Source: Pomphorhynchus laevis
Lineage: Eukaryota > Acanthocephala > Palaeacanthocephala > Echinorhynchida > Pomphorhynchidae
Assembly: GCA_012934845.2 (NCBI GenBank)
Contig: WNNJ02003111.1
Coordinates: 108,943 to 172,942 of the forward strand
Reading direction: 5' to 3'
Length of the DNA: 64,000 bases
Shown: piece after piece, positions 54,880 through 64,000 of the stretch
Position numbering within the stretch: the first letter of the stretch is position 1
Layout of the letters: each line of letters begins with the position of its first letter
Notes under the pieces: model-generated
What the model saw: the letters and a program-made list of their open reading frames with translations, nothing else
The model's database searches: none
Told to the model about the DNA's origin: nothing
Position numbers and translations under genes: made by a program

Positions 54880-56155
54880 ATCAACCCATTAAACATTCCT
54901 TCTTACGAGTTTAAATTTATTCTTCATATTATTGTGTTGATTTATATATTTTACTATTTTCTGTTTGATTTTATTTTTATAGTAACCTAGTTTAAAATAT
55001 GTATCTATTAAATTATTTAAATGATTTTGAAGAAAGCCAATATCATTACATATTGTTGCAATTCTTAAAATTTCATTACTTAAAGTATCATATTTCATAT
55101 TATATGGTATGCATGAATGCTCATGCAAAAATATGTTTCTTTGTAAATTTAAATGTCATCTTTACGATATAAATTAATAGTAGTTTTAGTTAATGTTAAT
55201 TTAATGTTCATATCTAGGTATATACCTTCTTTATCATTAATATTGGTTTTATTAAGAATAAGGCTTTCTGGATAAATTTGTTCTCTAATTGCATAAAAAA
55301 TTTTAGAATTTAATACACATATATCATCAATATATCGAAACATATATTTTATATATTTATATTGTTTAGATTTAGTTTTTACACAGTTATGAACAAATTC
55401 ATATTCTATAAAGCTTAAAAACAAGTCAGCTATAATTGGGCTACTATTGCTACCCATTGGAACTCCTTTTACTTGTCTTTTAAAGCTATTTTTAATATTA
55501 CTGTGTAGATTCATATATTTTACAGATATATTTTTGATGATATTTTTATTATAACAATATATATTAATATATAATATAATAATAATTAATTAATCTATTA
55601 ATATATAAATAGATTAATTTATAATTAATATATTAATATATATTAATATATAATATATAATCCGAATATAAGATTAAACAGTTACGAACAAATTCATATT
55701 CTATAAAGCTTAAAAACAAGTCAGCTATAATTGGGCTACTATTACCACCCATTGGAACACCTTTTACTTGTCTTTTAAAGTTATTTTTAATATTATTCTG
55801 TAGATTCATATATTTTACAGATATATTTTTGATGATATTTTTATTATAACAATATATATTAATATATAATATAATAATAATTAATTAATCTATTAATATA
55901 TAAATAGATTAATATATAATCAATATATTAATATATATATTAATATATAATATATAATCCGAATATAAGATTAAACAGTTACGAACAAATTCATATTCTA
56001 TAAAGCTTAAAAATAAGTCAGCTATAATTGGGCTACTATCACAACCCATTGGAACACCTTTTATTTGTCTAAATATGGATGTCCCTACCTTTAAATAATT
56101 TTGATTTATTAAAATATTTAAGGATTCTAATAATTCAATTTCATCTATATATCAT
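54880..56155 (-). pseudogene. PLE RT fragments with a 296-bp tandem duplication
   Basis: 54889-55514 holds two RT pieces: RQVKGVPMGSNSSPIIADLF, YMFRYIDDICVLNSK, ESLILNKTNINDKEGIY and HSCIPYNMKYDTLSNEILRI. Upstream, the motif-B region is repeated: ACAGTTA(T/C)GAACAAATTC occurs at about 55382, 55678 and 55974, spaced exactly 296 bp, each unit followed by the same TATATTAATATATAATATAA filler. Confidence 0.75.
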
Positions 56156-56570
56156 TTGATTGGTATGAAAACTGACAAATTGTGCCATTTAAACTTTCTA
56201 CTTGAGAGTTACCATTGGGATAGTATTTACTTGTTCTGCTGCTTTTAACGTCGTGACTTCACAAAGATATACATCCTTTGATAGAAATTAAGTAACGCGG
56301 TCAAAATGTATATACGCCGGTATACCAGAATTAGAAAATTTACTAGTTAGACATCGTATTACAGTCTCTGCTGTCATGATAAGGCAAGGAATGGCAAATG
56401 GGTAATGTTAAAACTCATCAATAGCCGCAAACAAATACTTATTATCAGAGTAGGATGAAGGTAGCCCTTGAAGTATATACATAGTCGCTCTATTGGTTTC
56501 GTCAACTTGATTAGCGGTAGAATATTAGGATGATAAAACCTTTATCCGCCATACACATCAGCATCCAACT
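56156..56570 (-). pseudogene. Ty3/Gypsy integrase remnant
   Basis: Fossil. Minus strand resembles a retroelement integrase core (motifs of the form KYLFAAIDEF, HYPFAIPC, GIPAYIHFDR). A different family from the element at 26.9-30.6 kb. Short, without LTRs, broken in several places and old. Confidence 0.55.
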
Positions 56571-56599
56571 CCGCCTTCTTTTCGTCACAAATAACCAAA

Positions 56600-56834
56600 T
56601 ATATACACATATATCATCAATATATCGAAACATATATTTCATATCTTTATATAATTTAGATTTATTTTTAAAAAGTTATGAACAAATTCATAATCTATAA
56701 AGCTAAAAAATAAGTCAGCTATAATTGGGCTATTATTACCTCTCATTAAAACACCTTTTACTTGTCTGAATATAAATGTCTCTTCTTTTAGATAAGTTTG
56801 ATTTATCCAAATGAGGCTTATTATATTAATAATA
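56600..56834 (-). pseudogene. PLE RT fragment, left of the RTE insertion
   Basis: Minus-strand remnant with FRYIDDIC and ADLFFSFIDYEF-like blocks. The RTE LINE begins at 56835; PLE sequence resumes at 60376. Confidence 0.65.
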
Positions 56835-57051
56835 AGCTCGGGGCATAGCTAGGGCTACCGAGCGCGTCCCCGGTTTGCGGATAGGGGAAGAGCCTTCAGA
56901 TATGTAGGTTAGCTACGACATAAGTAAGCAACTGTTTGACGAATAAGTAGTCGCGGACAATTAGTTGATGTGCTATGACGGTGGCGGATTCAGAGTTGGC
57001 ACTCTTGATTCCTAAAAATACCGTCAACCAAATACGGGCTAGCATATTAAC

Positions 57052-58497
57052 ATGGCGAGATTGTCCTGCCATAATATAATGACTTGCCCCCTTGAGTGTG
57101 GCAAACTCATGTGGTATCCCAGCCTACAACAAACACCAATGAAAGTAAACACGAAGAAACTACATATGCAAAAAATGCAAACAACTCCCGATCAAACTAA
57201 TTTTGTGAGTCCGACTAGTCATGCGATCCCTGAGTGCCTGACCAGGGAGGAAAACCATCTTCCAAAATCACCCTTACGAAACAAAAAGTTGAAGATTGCG
57301 ACTATAAATGCAAGAACACTATTACAACCCGCTCAAACAATCTTATTTGCCAGAACTCTAGATATCCGTAACATTGACATATGCTGTGCAACTGAGTGCC
57401 GGATTCCAGATGCTGGGTCGGTCAACGTCAGTGTCCCTGACAGCTCACGATACTATACAATGCTCTTCTATGGACCCACGGATGGTTCCGGTCAACGTGG
57501 TGTAGCCATTCTGATTCGGCCATCTACTATGCCCTACTTGATTGACTGGAGTCCAGTTAGCGACAGATTAGCTTCTGTACGACTGAGAGGCAAAAATTCA
57601 TACTGGACTGTCATCTGTGCATATGGCTTAACAAATGCTACGATTCCTGTAAAAATTGATGAATTTTATCAGAAACTTGATGAAGTTCTACTGACAATTC
57701 CATCACGTGATTTTATTGTGGTCGCCGGCGACTTCAATGCTCAACTTAGGTCAGGTGAATTGACCGCACCCTTTGTTGGAAAACATGGAATTGGCAAAAT
57801 GTGTGCAAACGGTAACAAACTGCTTGATTTGATGTGCATGCATCGTTTGATAGCTATGAACACTTGCTTCCAGCACCGGAAACGGCATCTAGTAACATGG
57901 ACATACCCTAACGGCGAGGACCGCAATCAAATTGACTTTATTCTGGTTCGTCTACGGTGTAGAAAAGCCATCACACACTGCCGTTCGTATTGGGGAATTG
58001 ATGTATTGACAGACCACTCGCTAGTAATAATGGATATTGAAGCAACATTCAAACCCAAGTCGCAAAGGTCAAAGTTAATACAACCAGAAGTACGGCTACT
58101 AGAAAACGACTACATACGTAGTAGTTTCATTGACAGTGTATCACGCGAGCTTGAGTTTAAGTTTTTACCAGTATCGGATGGAAATGAAGATGTTTGTCAG
58201 ATTGGTGAACGATGGTCAATACTCAAGAACGCACTATATTCTTCGGCTCATGATATTCTTCCTTATCGCAAAAGTCGTAGGAACGATTGGATAAGTGCAA
58301 CATCTATAATGATCTCCGAACAAAGAAAGTTAAGCATGGCTGCAGGAAATAACGTAGAGACGACCATTCTTACTCGCAAATTACGCGCCAGTATACGTCA
58401 TGATAAAGAGGAATACTGGACAAAACTTTCAAACCAAGCCCAAAAGGCAGCTAACAATGGTAATGCGCGTAAGTTCTTTGGTCTCATAAAAAGATAA
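57052..58497 (+). CDS. RTE-like LINE endonuclease and linker
   Basis: 481 aa, open. Endonuclease motifs: KIATINARTL, CCATECRIPD (catalytic Glu), GQRGVAILIRP, VVAGDFNAQLR, VTWTYPNGEDRNQIDFILV and VLTDHSLVIMDI (SDH-type box). The C-terminal linker WTKLSNQAQKAANNGNARKF-FGLIKR precedes the RT. The ATG at 57052 is the first in frame. A single stop after FGLIKR separates it from the RT, where a live element would read on. Confidence 0.85.
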   Translation: MARLSCHNIMTCPLECGKLMWYPSLQQTPMKVNTKKLHMQKMQTTPDQTNFVSPTSHAIPECLTREENHLPKSPLRNKKLKIATINARTLLQPAQTILFARTLDIRNIDICCATECRIPDAGSVNVSVPDSSRYYTMLFYGPTDGSGQRGVAILIRPSTMPYLIDWSPVSDRLASVRLRGKNSYWTVICAYGLTNATIPVKIDEFYQKLDEVLLTIPSRDFIVVAGDFNAQLRSGELTAPFVGKHGIGKMCANGNKLLDLMCMHRLIAMNTCFQHRKRHLVTWTYPNGEDRNQIDFILVRLRCRKAITHCRSYWGIDVLTDHSLVIMDIEATFKPKSQRSKLIQPEVRLLENDYIRSSFIDSVSRELEFKFLPVSDGNEDVCQIGERWSILKNALYSSAHDILPYRKSRRNDWISATSIMISEQRKLSMAAGNNVETTILTRKLRASIRHDKEEYWTKLSNQAQKAANNGNARKFFGLIKR

Positions 58498-58554
58498 TAC
58501 ACACCTACACAGCAGAGTGGAGTCACAGGGTTGTGGAATATCGATATGTCACAT

Positions 58555-60256
58555 AAAATATTTGAAAAGTCTGCACGGTTAGAACGCTGAAGAGCTCATT
58601 TTACAAATCTCTACAAGAGGACAGACACTTCAACAAACTCAGGTAGTAATGACAAATCCTGGAGTCGCCAAGTATGTACTATGCATACAGAAGTGTTAGA
58701 AATCGACGGCAACCCCCATCAAGTATTGAGGCCAGTCAAATAATTAATACACTGAAATGCGGAAAATCTGCGGGACATGATCAAATACATCCAGAATTTC
58801 TCAAATATGGTGGTCCTAAAGTTGTCAAATATTTGACCGATTTGTTCCAATGTATCTGGAATCACAATCAGGTTCCCATGGACTGGCAAACTTCAGTTAT
58901 AATTCCAATACTGAATAAGGGGGATGCTTCATTATGCTCGAATTATCGACCCATATCTCTCCTACCTGTAGTATATAAAATCATGGAAGGCATAATTCTG
59001 AACAGAATTAGGCCGTTACGGCAAATTCAAACAAGAGAAAATCAAGCTGGATTTAGACCAAATCGAGGATGCATTGATCATATATTCACCTTTCGCGTCC
59101 TGATAAATGTCCGTCGAGAGTATCAACAACCGTTAATATTACTATTTTTGGATTTCGAGTCGGCGTTTGACCAAGTTAATCGACTATTCATCTGGAAGCT
59201 CCTCCATACCTTAGGCATTCCTAAACACCTGTGTGAACTTATCGGTGCAATGTATGAAAATACTGTGTCAGTCGTGCGCGAATACGGTTGTACTGGAATT
59301 CCGTTTCCTGTCAGTACAGGTGTTCGACAGGGGGAGTACTATCACCAGAACTATTCAACATTCTCATCGATCATCTCCTATGGGGAACGCTCGACCTGCA
59401 CAGTGAAGGTATACGCCTGCATCCGAGCAATATGCTGCTTTCTGATCTGACGTACGCGGATGATGTAGTCGTACTGTCAGAATCATTTGAGGATGCGTAA
59501 CGTACAGCAACCCGCATAGGCGAGACAGCAAAGAAATATGGGTTATTCCTTAACTTACCGAAATGTAAACTACTCACCATAAACTCCCCTCCATGCTCAG
59601 TTATTATTGATGGTATAACTATTGAACAGGTACAATCTTTCACTTATCTTGGATCAGTGTTTTCCGTAGACTGCCGATGTGACTACGACATTCGAAGCCG
59701 GATAATAAAGGCTGGTTTCGCCTTTTCGTGTCTAAACTCCCTCTGGCGTGATAATAATGTATCTATTAAAACAAAGATCCGAATATATTCGTCTATTGTT
59801 CGTCCAGTACTACTGTATGGATCCGAGTGCTGGCCTGAAAAACTTACAACAAATAATCAACTTGTTGTTTTTGAGCGACGATGTCTACGTAGAATTGCAA
59901 AAGTCAATCCACTCGATCATGTATCGAACGTAGAAGTGTATTCTCGATGTTCACTCGGCGTCTCCGTGTCTGATTTGATTCGATAAAATAGACTGCGCTA
60001 TCTTGGCCATGTACTTCGGATGCAATAAGATAGACCCCCAAAGTTATCTCTGTACTTGGACCCGGAAGAATCCTGGCGACGCCCCAGAGGCGGTGTTCGT
60101 AAGAATCTAAAGAGAACGATCGAAGACGATGCCAAGAAAATACTATTCAGCTACTCGAACATTGGCTGGCGGAGATTTAAAAGAAGATGGAGACAAGAAC
60201 TGGAAATGGTGGCTCAGAATCGATTGTCCTGGACTCATTTTGCTACTTCACTTTGA
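58555..60256 (+). pseudogene. RTE-like LINE reverse transcriptase (lightly broken)
   Basis: RT motifs in order: IINTLKCGKSAGHDQIHPEF, WQTSVIIPILNKGDASLCSN-YRPISLLPVVYKIME, FRPNRGCIDHIFTFR, motif A LLFLDFESAFDQVN, motif B STGVRQG, then after a frameshift near 59335 LSPELFNILIDHLLWG, motif C LTYADDVVVLSESFEDA, LTINSPPCSVIIDG, QSFTYLGSVFSVD, YGSECWPEK and RRFKRRWRQELEMVAQNRLSW-T at the end. Stops lie near 59499 and 59986-60030. About four or five lesions in 1.7 kb. Confidence 0.85.
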
Positions 60257-60330
60257 TTTGACTTTATTTTCGTCTTCTTGATGTTGTAACTCACAATCTG
60301 TAAGGTCTAGTGGTTTAATAATAATATTAT

Positions 60331-60373
60331 ATTAAGCGTGCTCCGGCACGCATTTGCCACGTAAAAATACATC
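60331..60373 (+). repeat. LINE 3' tail hairpin shared with the CR1/L2-like element
   Basis: AAGCGTGCTCCGGCACGC then ATTTGCCACGTAAAAATAC; matches 17354-17395 at all but about four positions. Confidence 0.72.
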
Positions 60374-60375
60374 TT

Positions 60376-60720
60376 GTTTTATATGTATATCTTTTTCCGA
60401 ATATAAGATTAATTAATTTTTCTAACGCTTCTTAAATATCTGCTAAATCTAGATTTATATAAAGCGTACTAAAATCGTACGTATTTATATTCTGAAAATT
60501 TATTCCTTTTGTGTGTTCTAAAAATTCATTTGTAGAATTCATACCGAAATACTGTTTTATACCAGTATTTATTTCGATTACCCTACAATATTTTTCAAAG
60601 TTTGTTTTATTTACTTTGAGTATTTTATTCATATAAACAGAAAGTGGTTTTAATGTACACTTAAAAGCACTTAGATTTTTATGTAATTTTATATATAATA
60701 TATATAAATATATATTTTCA
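60376..60720 (-). pseudogene. PLE RT fragment, right of the RTE insertion
   Basis: 60432-60632 encodes YMNKILKVNKTNFEKYCRVI, EINTGIKQYFGMNSTNEF and INTYDFSTLYINLDL. YDFSTLY is RT motif A of PLE-type RTs, absent from the other fragments here. Confidence 0.68.
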
Positions 60721-60929
60721 ACAGTAAGATAATGAGGTGTTTCTTGTTAATAATCAGATCAAATAACGGAGTCTACGTATTTTATACTATATATAAATTT
60801 AAAATAAGAATAAATAAATAATTATATAAGATTTTGTACAATTTATATTGGAAGAATATAATGGAAGAATCCATCCATGAGATCCAACAGCTTGGCAAGT
60901 TTATATTTATATAACGACAAGTTTAATTA

Positions 60930-61300
60930 CTGAAATTTGAAATAAAAGTCATTTTTATGAATTGACTAATAAATAACAGACGTTGTATCAGAATAAGGAT
61001 TATAGGTCAACAGGGGGAGTTGGTATGTAATCAGGTTTCGGCCTCTATTTCTCGACCTAGCATAGTAGCGGGGTCAAATACGTATTAAAAACGTATTTCC
61101 TCTGATGAAATTTGATTATCAAGTATTTTATTCTAATACAAAGTATCTTATTTACATATCTTAATCATACTAGTATTAATTTCGATTACCCTACAATATT
61201 TCTTGAAGTGTGTTTTAATTACTTTAAATGTTTATTCATATAAACAGAAAATGGTTTTAATGTACATTTAAAAGAACTTAGATTTTTATGCACTTCGATT
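60930..61300 (-). repeat. PLE terminal repeat plus short RT piece
   Basis: TCAGAATAAGGATTATAGGT, ATCAGGTTTCGGCCTC and CATAGTAGCGGGGTC are the pLTR block; 61160-61300 repeats the YMNKILKV-type coding block. Confidence 0.6.
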
Positions 61301-61504
61301 TTAATATAATATATGTGTATAATATATATAATGTATATATATGCATTCCTTCTTTTTCCGAGGAATACATAATGCATTATACTTCTAATACTTTAAAAAA
61401 GAAAAACGCTATAAAATTAATAATACTAACGCTATACTTATTTTAGAATGTAATATTTATTTGTAGTAAGTAATTAATCACAAGCGAATTTCTAATTGTT
61501 TTAC

Positions 61505-61585
61505 CGTTAATGTAAAAGCAGGCCCGCGTAGGTTACTAGGAATATCTTGAATTGAAAAGGCAGGCATGATGGTTCGGTTTAAAGT
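61505..61585 (-). CDS. Candidate internal host exon (27 codons)
   Basis: Acceptor AAATCTTTAG, donor ACG/GTAAAA, phase 0 at both ends, reading TLNRTIMPAFSIQDIP-SNLRGPAFTLT. Phase would fit upstream of MED14 exon a, with a 10.8-kb transposon-filled intron, but I cannot match it to a known protein. Confidence 0.3.
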
Positions 61586-62244
61586 CTAAAGATTTGGATT
61601 AGATATAAATACTATTAGTTTTAAAATACTTTAGCTAAAACAACAACAGAGTTGCCAGACGTGCCAAATACGTATTTTTCCAGGACTTTTGCCATCATGT
61701 TGTGTGGATTTAAAACTCTATTTCTACAGCAAGGAAACACTAGAGTCTTTTTTCCCTCCGAGTTGAAAAAAATATAACCCTAACAAACACATAAAGTTTT
61801 AACAAATGCTTAAACTAAATCACGAAGTTTACAATTTAAAATTAAATAGAAAATATAAAGTCAAAAATTGTAATCGGAGCGGATTGAAAAAGGAATGAAT
61901 AATAAGCCAAAGGAGTAACAGATCAGATCAGTAACATATCAGCTACAGATCAGAAAATGACAATTATTTAAATTATAAAATTTGATAATTTAAATTATTT
62001 TTTTATTCAATTATTTCTATAAACAAAAAATATAATCTTCAAATTCAATATGTCGACAGCTAATAGTTCTGAATTGTAATTGAAATTATTAAGATATAAA
62101 ACTTACGCTTTTTTGTATAAAAAAAGCGTAAGCTTATTTGATTTATTTATCGATAAAGCGTAAACTTATTTACAATAAAAATAAAATTGTTTATTTTTTA
62201 ATTTCCTTTTTAATAGAAATTATTCTTAATTAAATCTTAAATAA
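61586..62244. other. AT-rich spacer
   Basis: No gene seen. TTACGCTTTTTTGTAT and its inverse AAAAAAGCGTAAGCTTAT form a short inverted motif near 62104-62135. Confidence 0.4.
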
Positions 62245-62256
62245 ATATGTTCACTG

Positions 62257-62660
62257 CTAGTATTATCAAGATGGTTCAATGCCTTTGCAACATCATTTTG
62301 TAATCTATTAAGCGCTGGATGGTATGTGAATTGTGCATACTTGTTTTGATTTGCTTTTTCTTTTGTTTTTTCTTCAAGATAGTTTCTCTCGGCATACTGT
62401 CTACTTCCCGTATTTGTCCTTGAATTTGTTTTATTCTGTATCCACGTTCTTTGAAGTGTTTTTGAAATCGTTGCTGAAGAAGGGTTATCCGAAAGCTTTA
62501 AAATAAATTGTGTTTATTACATTATTATCACGATTTAAATTATGTTCATTCAGGAAACTGAATGAATGAACTGCCGCTTGGGATCCTTATTCTACTCTAC
62601 TTTTGACACTGTTATTTACCTGAGCCTTAACCATCTTCCGGTTTCACCGATGGTCATCTT
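62257..62660 (-). CDS. Candidate host exon(s), identity unknown
   Basis: Two possible minus-strand exons. About 62652-62615: TTAATTAAG/ATGACC to CTCAG/GTAAAT, reading MTIGETGRWLRL. About 62508 downward: acceptor TTTTAAAG. Joined in phase it reads SFRITLLQQRFQKHFKERGY, RIKQIQGQIREVDSMPRETI; another frame of the second exon (LSDNPSSATISKTLQRTW, KYAQFTYHPALNRLQNDVAK) stays open to 62245 with AATAAA near 62200. I cannot tell which frame is used. Confidence 0.35.
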
Positions 62661-63483
62661 AATTAAATTATCAAAAATTCATGTATAAAGATTAAATTAT
62701 TCTTTGAATAATATCCTTCAAAAAATAATATACGATGATAACTATATATTATATAATTTGTAATTTTGATAATTACGTCGAAGCTTTTAATGTTCTATAA
62801 TATTTTTTCTTTAATATATTTCCTCTGTTATCGCAATGAGATAATTAAATGGTAATCAACTTGTAAGTTGGTTAATGGTACGTACACAACGAAATATCAA
62901 TGGTAACATCGATAAATATCAATGCCCATATTCATACATTTTCTGTACAGTCTGTTGACACCATGTTGTACTGATCAGATTAATCAATACAAAATAAATT
63001 CTCAGTACAAAAGAATATATATACATTATTTTGAATGTATATGCAGTATATTTGAATATATACTTAATATATTTAAATGAATGTACGTTTATATTAATAG
63101 TCTACGATTTATATAGCAATGATTTTTAGATATTTTATTATTTATTATATTATTATATTTATTATATTATTTTATTATATTTTATTTAGGTTGTTTAAAG
63201 CTTTTAAGGCTGTATGAAACTTATATTCAACTTATAAACTATAAAGATGCTTTACTTAAGCTGCTATTTGATATCAAACTATAAACAATTTTTAAACAAT
63301 TTGATACCTGAATTCGAAAATGCATTTGAAAGTGTTTATGACATAAAACGTTAGATTTAAACGATAAAATGAACCAATTACTTCTCAAATACTTTTTATA
63401 CATAAGTAAAAAATAGTAACAGTCATACTTTTTTATTTTAACTAATGCAGTTTGTATTCTCATTTTCTTTGTTTCTATTAACT
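62661..63483. other. AT-rich spacer
   Basis: No gene or repeat recognised; TTATTATATTTATTATATT runs near 63135-63190. Confidence 0.45.
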
Positions 63484-63890
63484 TATTTTACTGAAAGACA
63501 ATTACTCTTTAGGTAACGATCAAAGTGCCAGCGCTACTGGACAAAGCGATAAAATTAAAAAGTATTCAAGTATTCTACAATATTATTGATTATTATACAT
63601 TTTACTGATAGCACAATCATTTGGACTCCGGCAGACTTTTACATCTAGATATCCAAGTCCAGCAAAACTAACGACCATTTTGTACAACACTCAAAAAACT
63701 ATTCTATCGAGTTTCGATTTTATTTACGAACTAGTGTTTTTACAGAGTAAGAAATTTTAACAATGTTTTGATTATAAATAGACATTTGCTTTTTATGAAG
63801 CTAGGAAAATGTCGTGCTTAGATATCAGATTGTTAAATTTTACCGGTGATAGAGTTGGTTTGGGATACGGACCTAACTTCGATTTTGCAG
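63484..63890 (+). CDS. Candidate host gene, three exons, identity unknown
   Basis: Plus strand. Exon 1 about 63513-63561 (acceptor ACTCTTTAG, donor AAAAA/GTATTC), a 50-bp intron ending TTTTACTGATAG, exon 2 about 63612-63747 (donor CAGA/GTAAGA), exon 3 about 63802-63890 (acceptor ATGAAG, donor GCA/GTATGT). Joined phases agree and read VTIKVPALLDKAIKLK, then QSFGLRQTFTSRYPSPAK, FDFIYELVFLQ, then KMSCLDIRLLNFTGDRVGLG-YGPNFDFA. The 50-bp intron equals that seen in MED14, which supports a real gene. I do not recognise the protein. Confidence 0.4.
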
Positions 63891-64000
63891 TATGTACTAT
63901 TGCTCAAGCACTGCTAATTTTCTACATCAAAATATTTATAATTAAATTTTAAATAATTATAATTTAATAAATAATTTAACTAAGTTCAAGCAATAATGAA

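Larger units (their letters stand above)
56835..60375 (+). mobile_element. RTE-like LINE, near full length
   Basis: 3.54 kb on the plus strand. The 5' UTR starts CTCGGGGCATAGCTAGGGCT and contains GCTACGACATAAGTAAGCAA. A single long ORF2 follows (57052 to about 60256) with endonuclease then RT, interrupted by few lesions, and a short 3' UTR ending in the hairpin tail at 60331-60373. It inserted into a PLE. One of the youngest LINEs here. Confidence 0.87.

Noticed and set aside
1-64000. CRISPR arrays, bacterial operons, tRNA genes
   Set aside because: None seen. The window is eukaryotic, and its repeats are transposon-derived with variable spacing.

Overview
The window is AT-rich animal nuclear DNA dominated by transposable elements, with a few host genes between them. 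The host looks like a fast-evolving invertebrate: introns can be as short as about 50 bases, genes are metazoan (Mediator, mTORC2 and Polycomb components), and the repeats are LINEs, Penelope-like elements (PLEs), retrozyme-like ribozyme repeats and a Ty3/Gypsy element. I cannot name the species.

Host genes. (1) 17529-18743 (+) encodes a 404-aa SIN1/MAPKAP1 homologue (mTORC2) with N-terminal, CRIM and PH regions but almost no space for the Ras-binding domain. (2) 23295-23900 (+) encodes a 201-aa RYBP/YAF2-like protein with a RanBP2-type zinc finger; a branch point and 3' splice site lie just before its ATG. (3) 39754-50735 (-) holds seven in-phase exons of the C-terminal part of MED14. The introns are filled with LINE, PLE and inverted-repeat insertions. 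Possible further exons of unknown genes lie at 61505-62660 (-) and 63484-63900 (+).

Mobile elements. A Jockey-like LINE family occurs as five copies (235-4010, 4120-7345, 25047-31406 interrupted, 31411-32743, 33189-36760). A Ty3/Gypsy element with 116-bp LTRs (26887-30600) sits inside the third. A CR1/L2-like LINE fills 13000-17395, and a 5'-truncated relative lies in a MED14 intron (43030-43850). An RTE-like LINE (56835-60375) splits a PLE. Two kinds of restriction-like-endonuclease LINE are present as fragments (7346-8262, 53510-54639). PLE fragments cluster at 20.2-22.9, 38-39.2, 40.4-41.3, 54.7-56.2 and 60.4-61.3 kb.

Most interesting content. Two unrelated families of short tandem repeats carry hammerhead ribozymes on the minus strand: a 350-bp unit at 9985-11290 and a 455-bp unit at 51061-52040. 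Their conserved core and tandem layout match animal retrozymes. Next to the second array are two decayed duplicates of part of the SIN1 CRIM coding sequence. Other points: a shared 3' hairpin tail on two unrelated LINEs, a 28S rDNA fragment fused to the interior of a LINE, and three long inverted-repeat elements that each carry a CTGANGA-(spacer, partly hairpin)-GAAA module resembling a hammerhead core.
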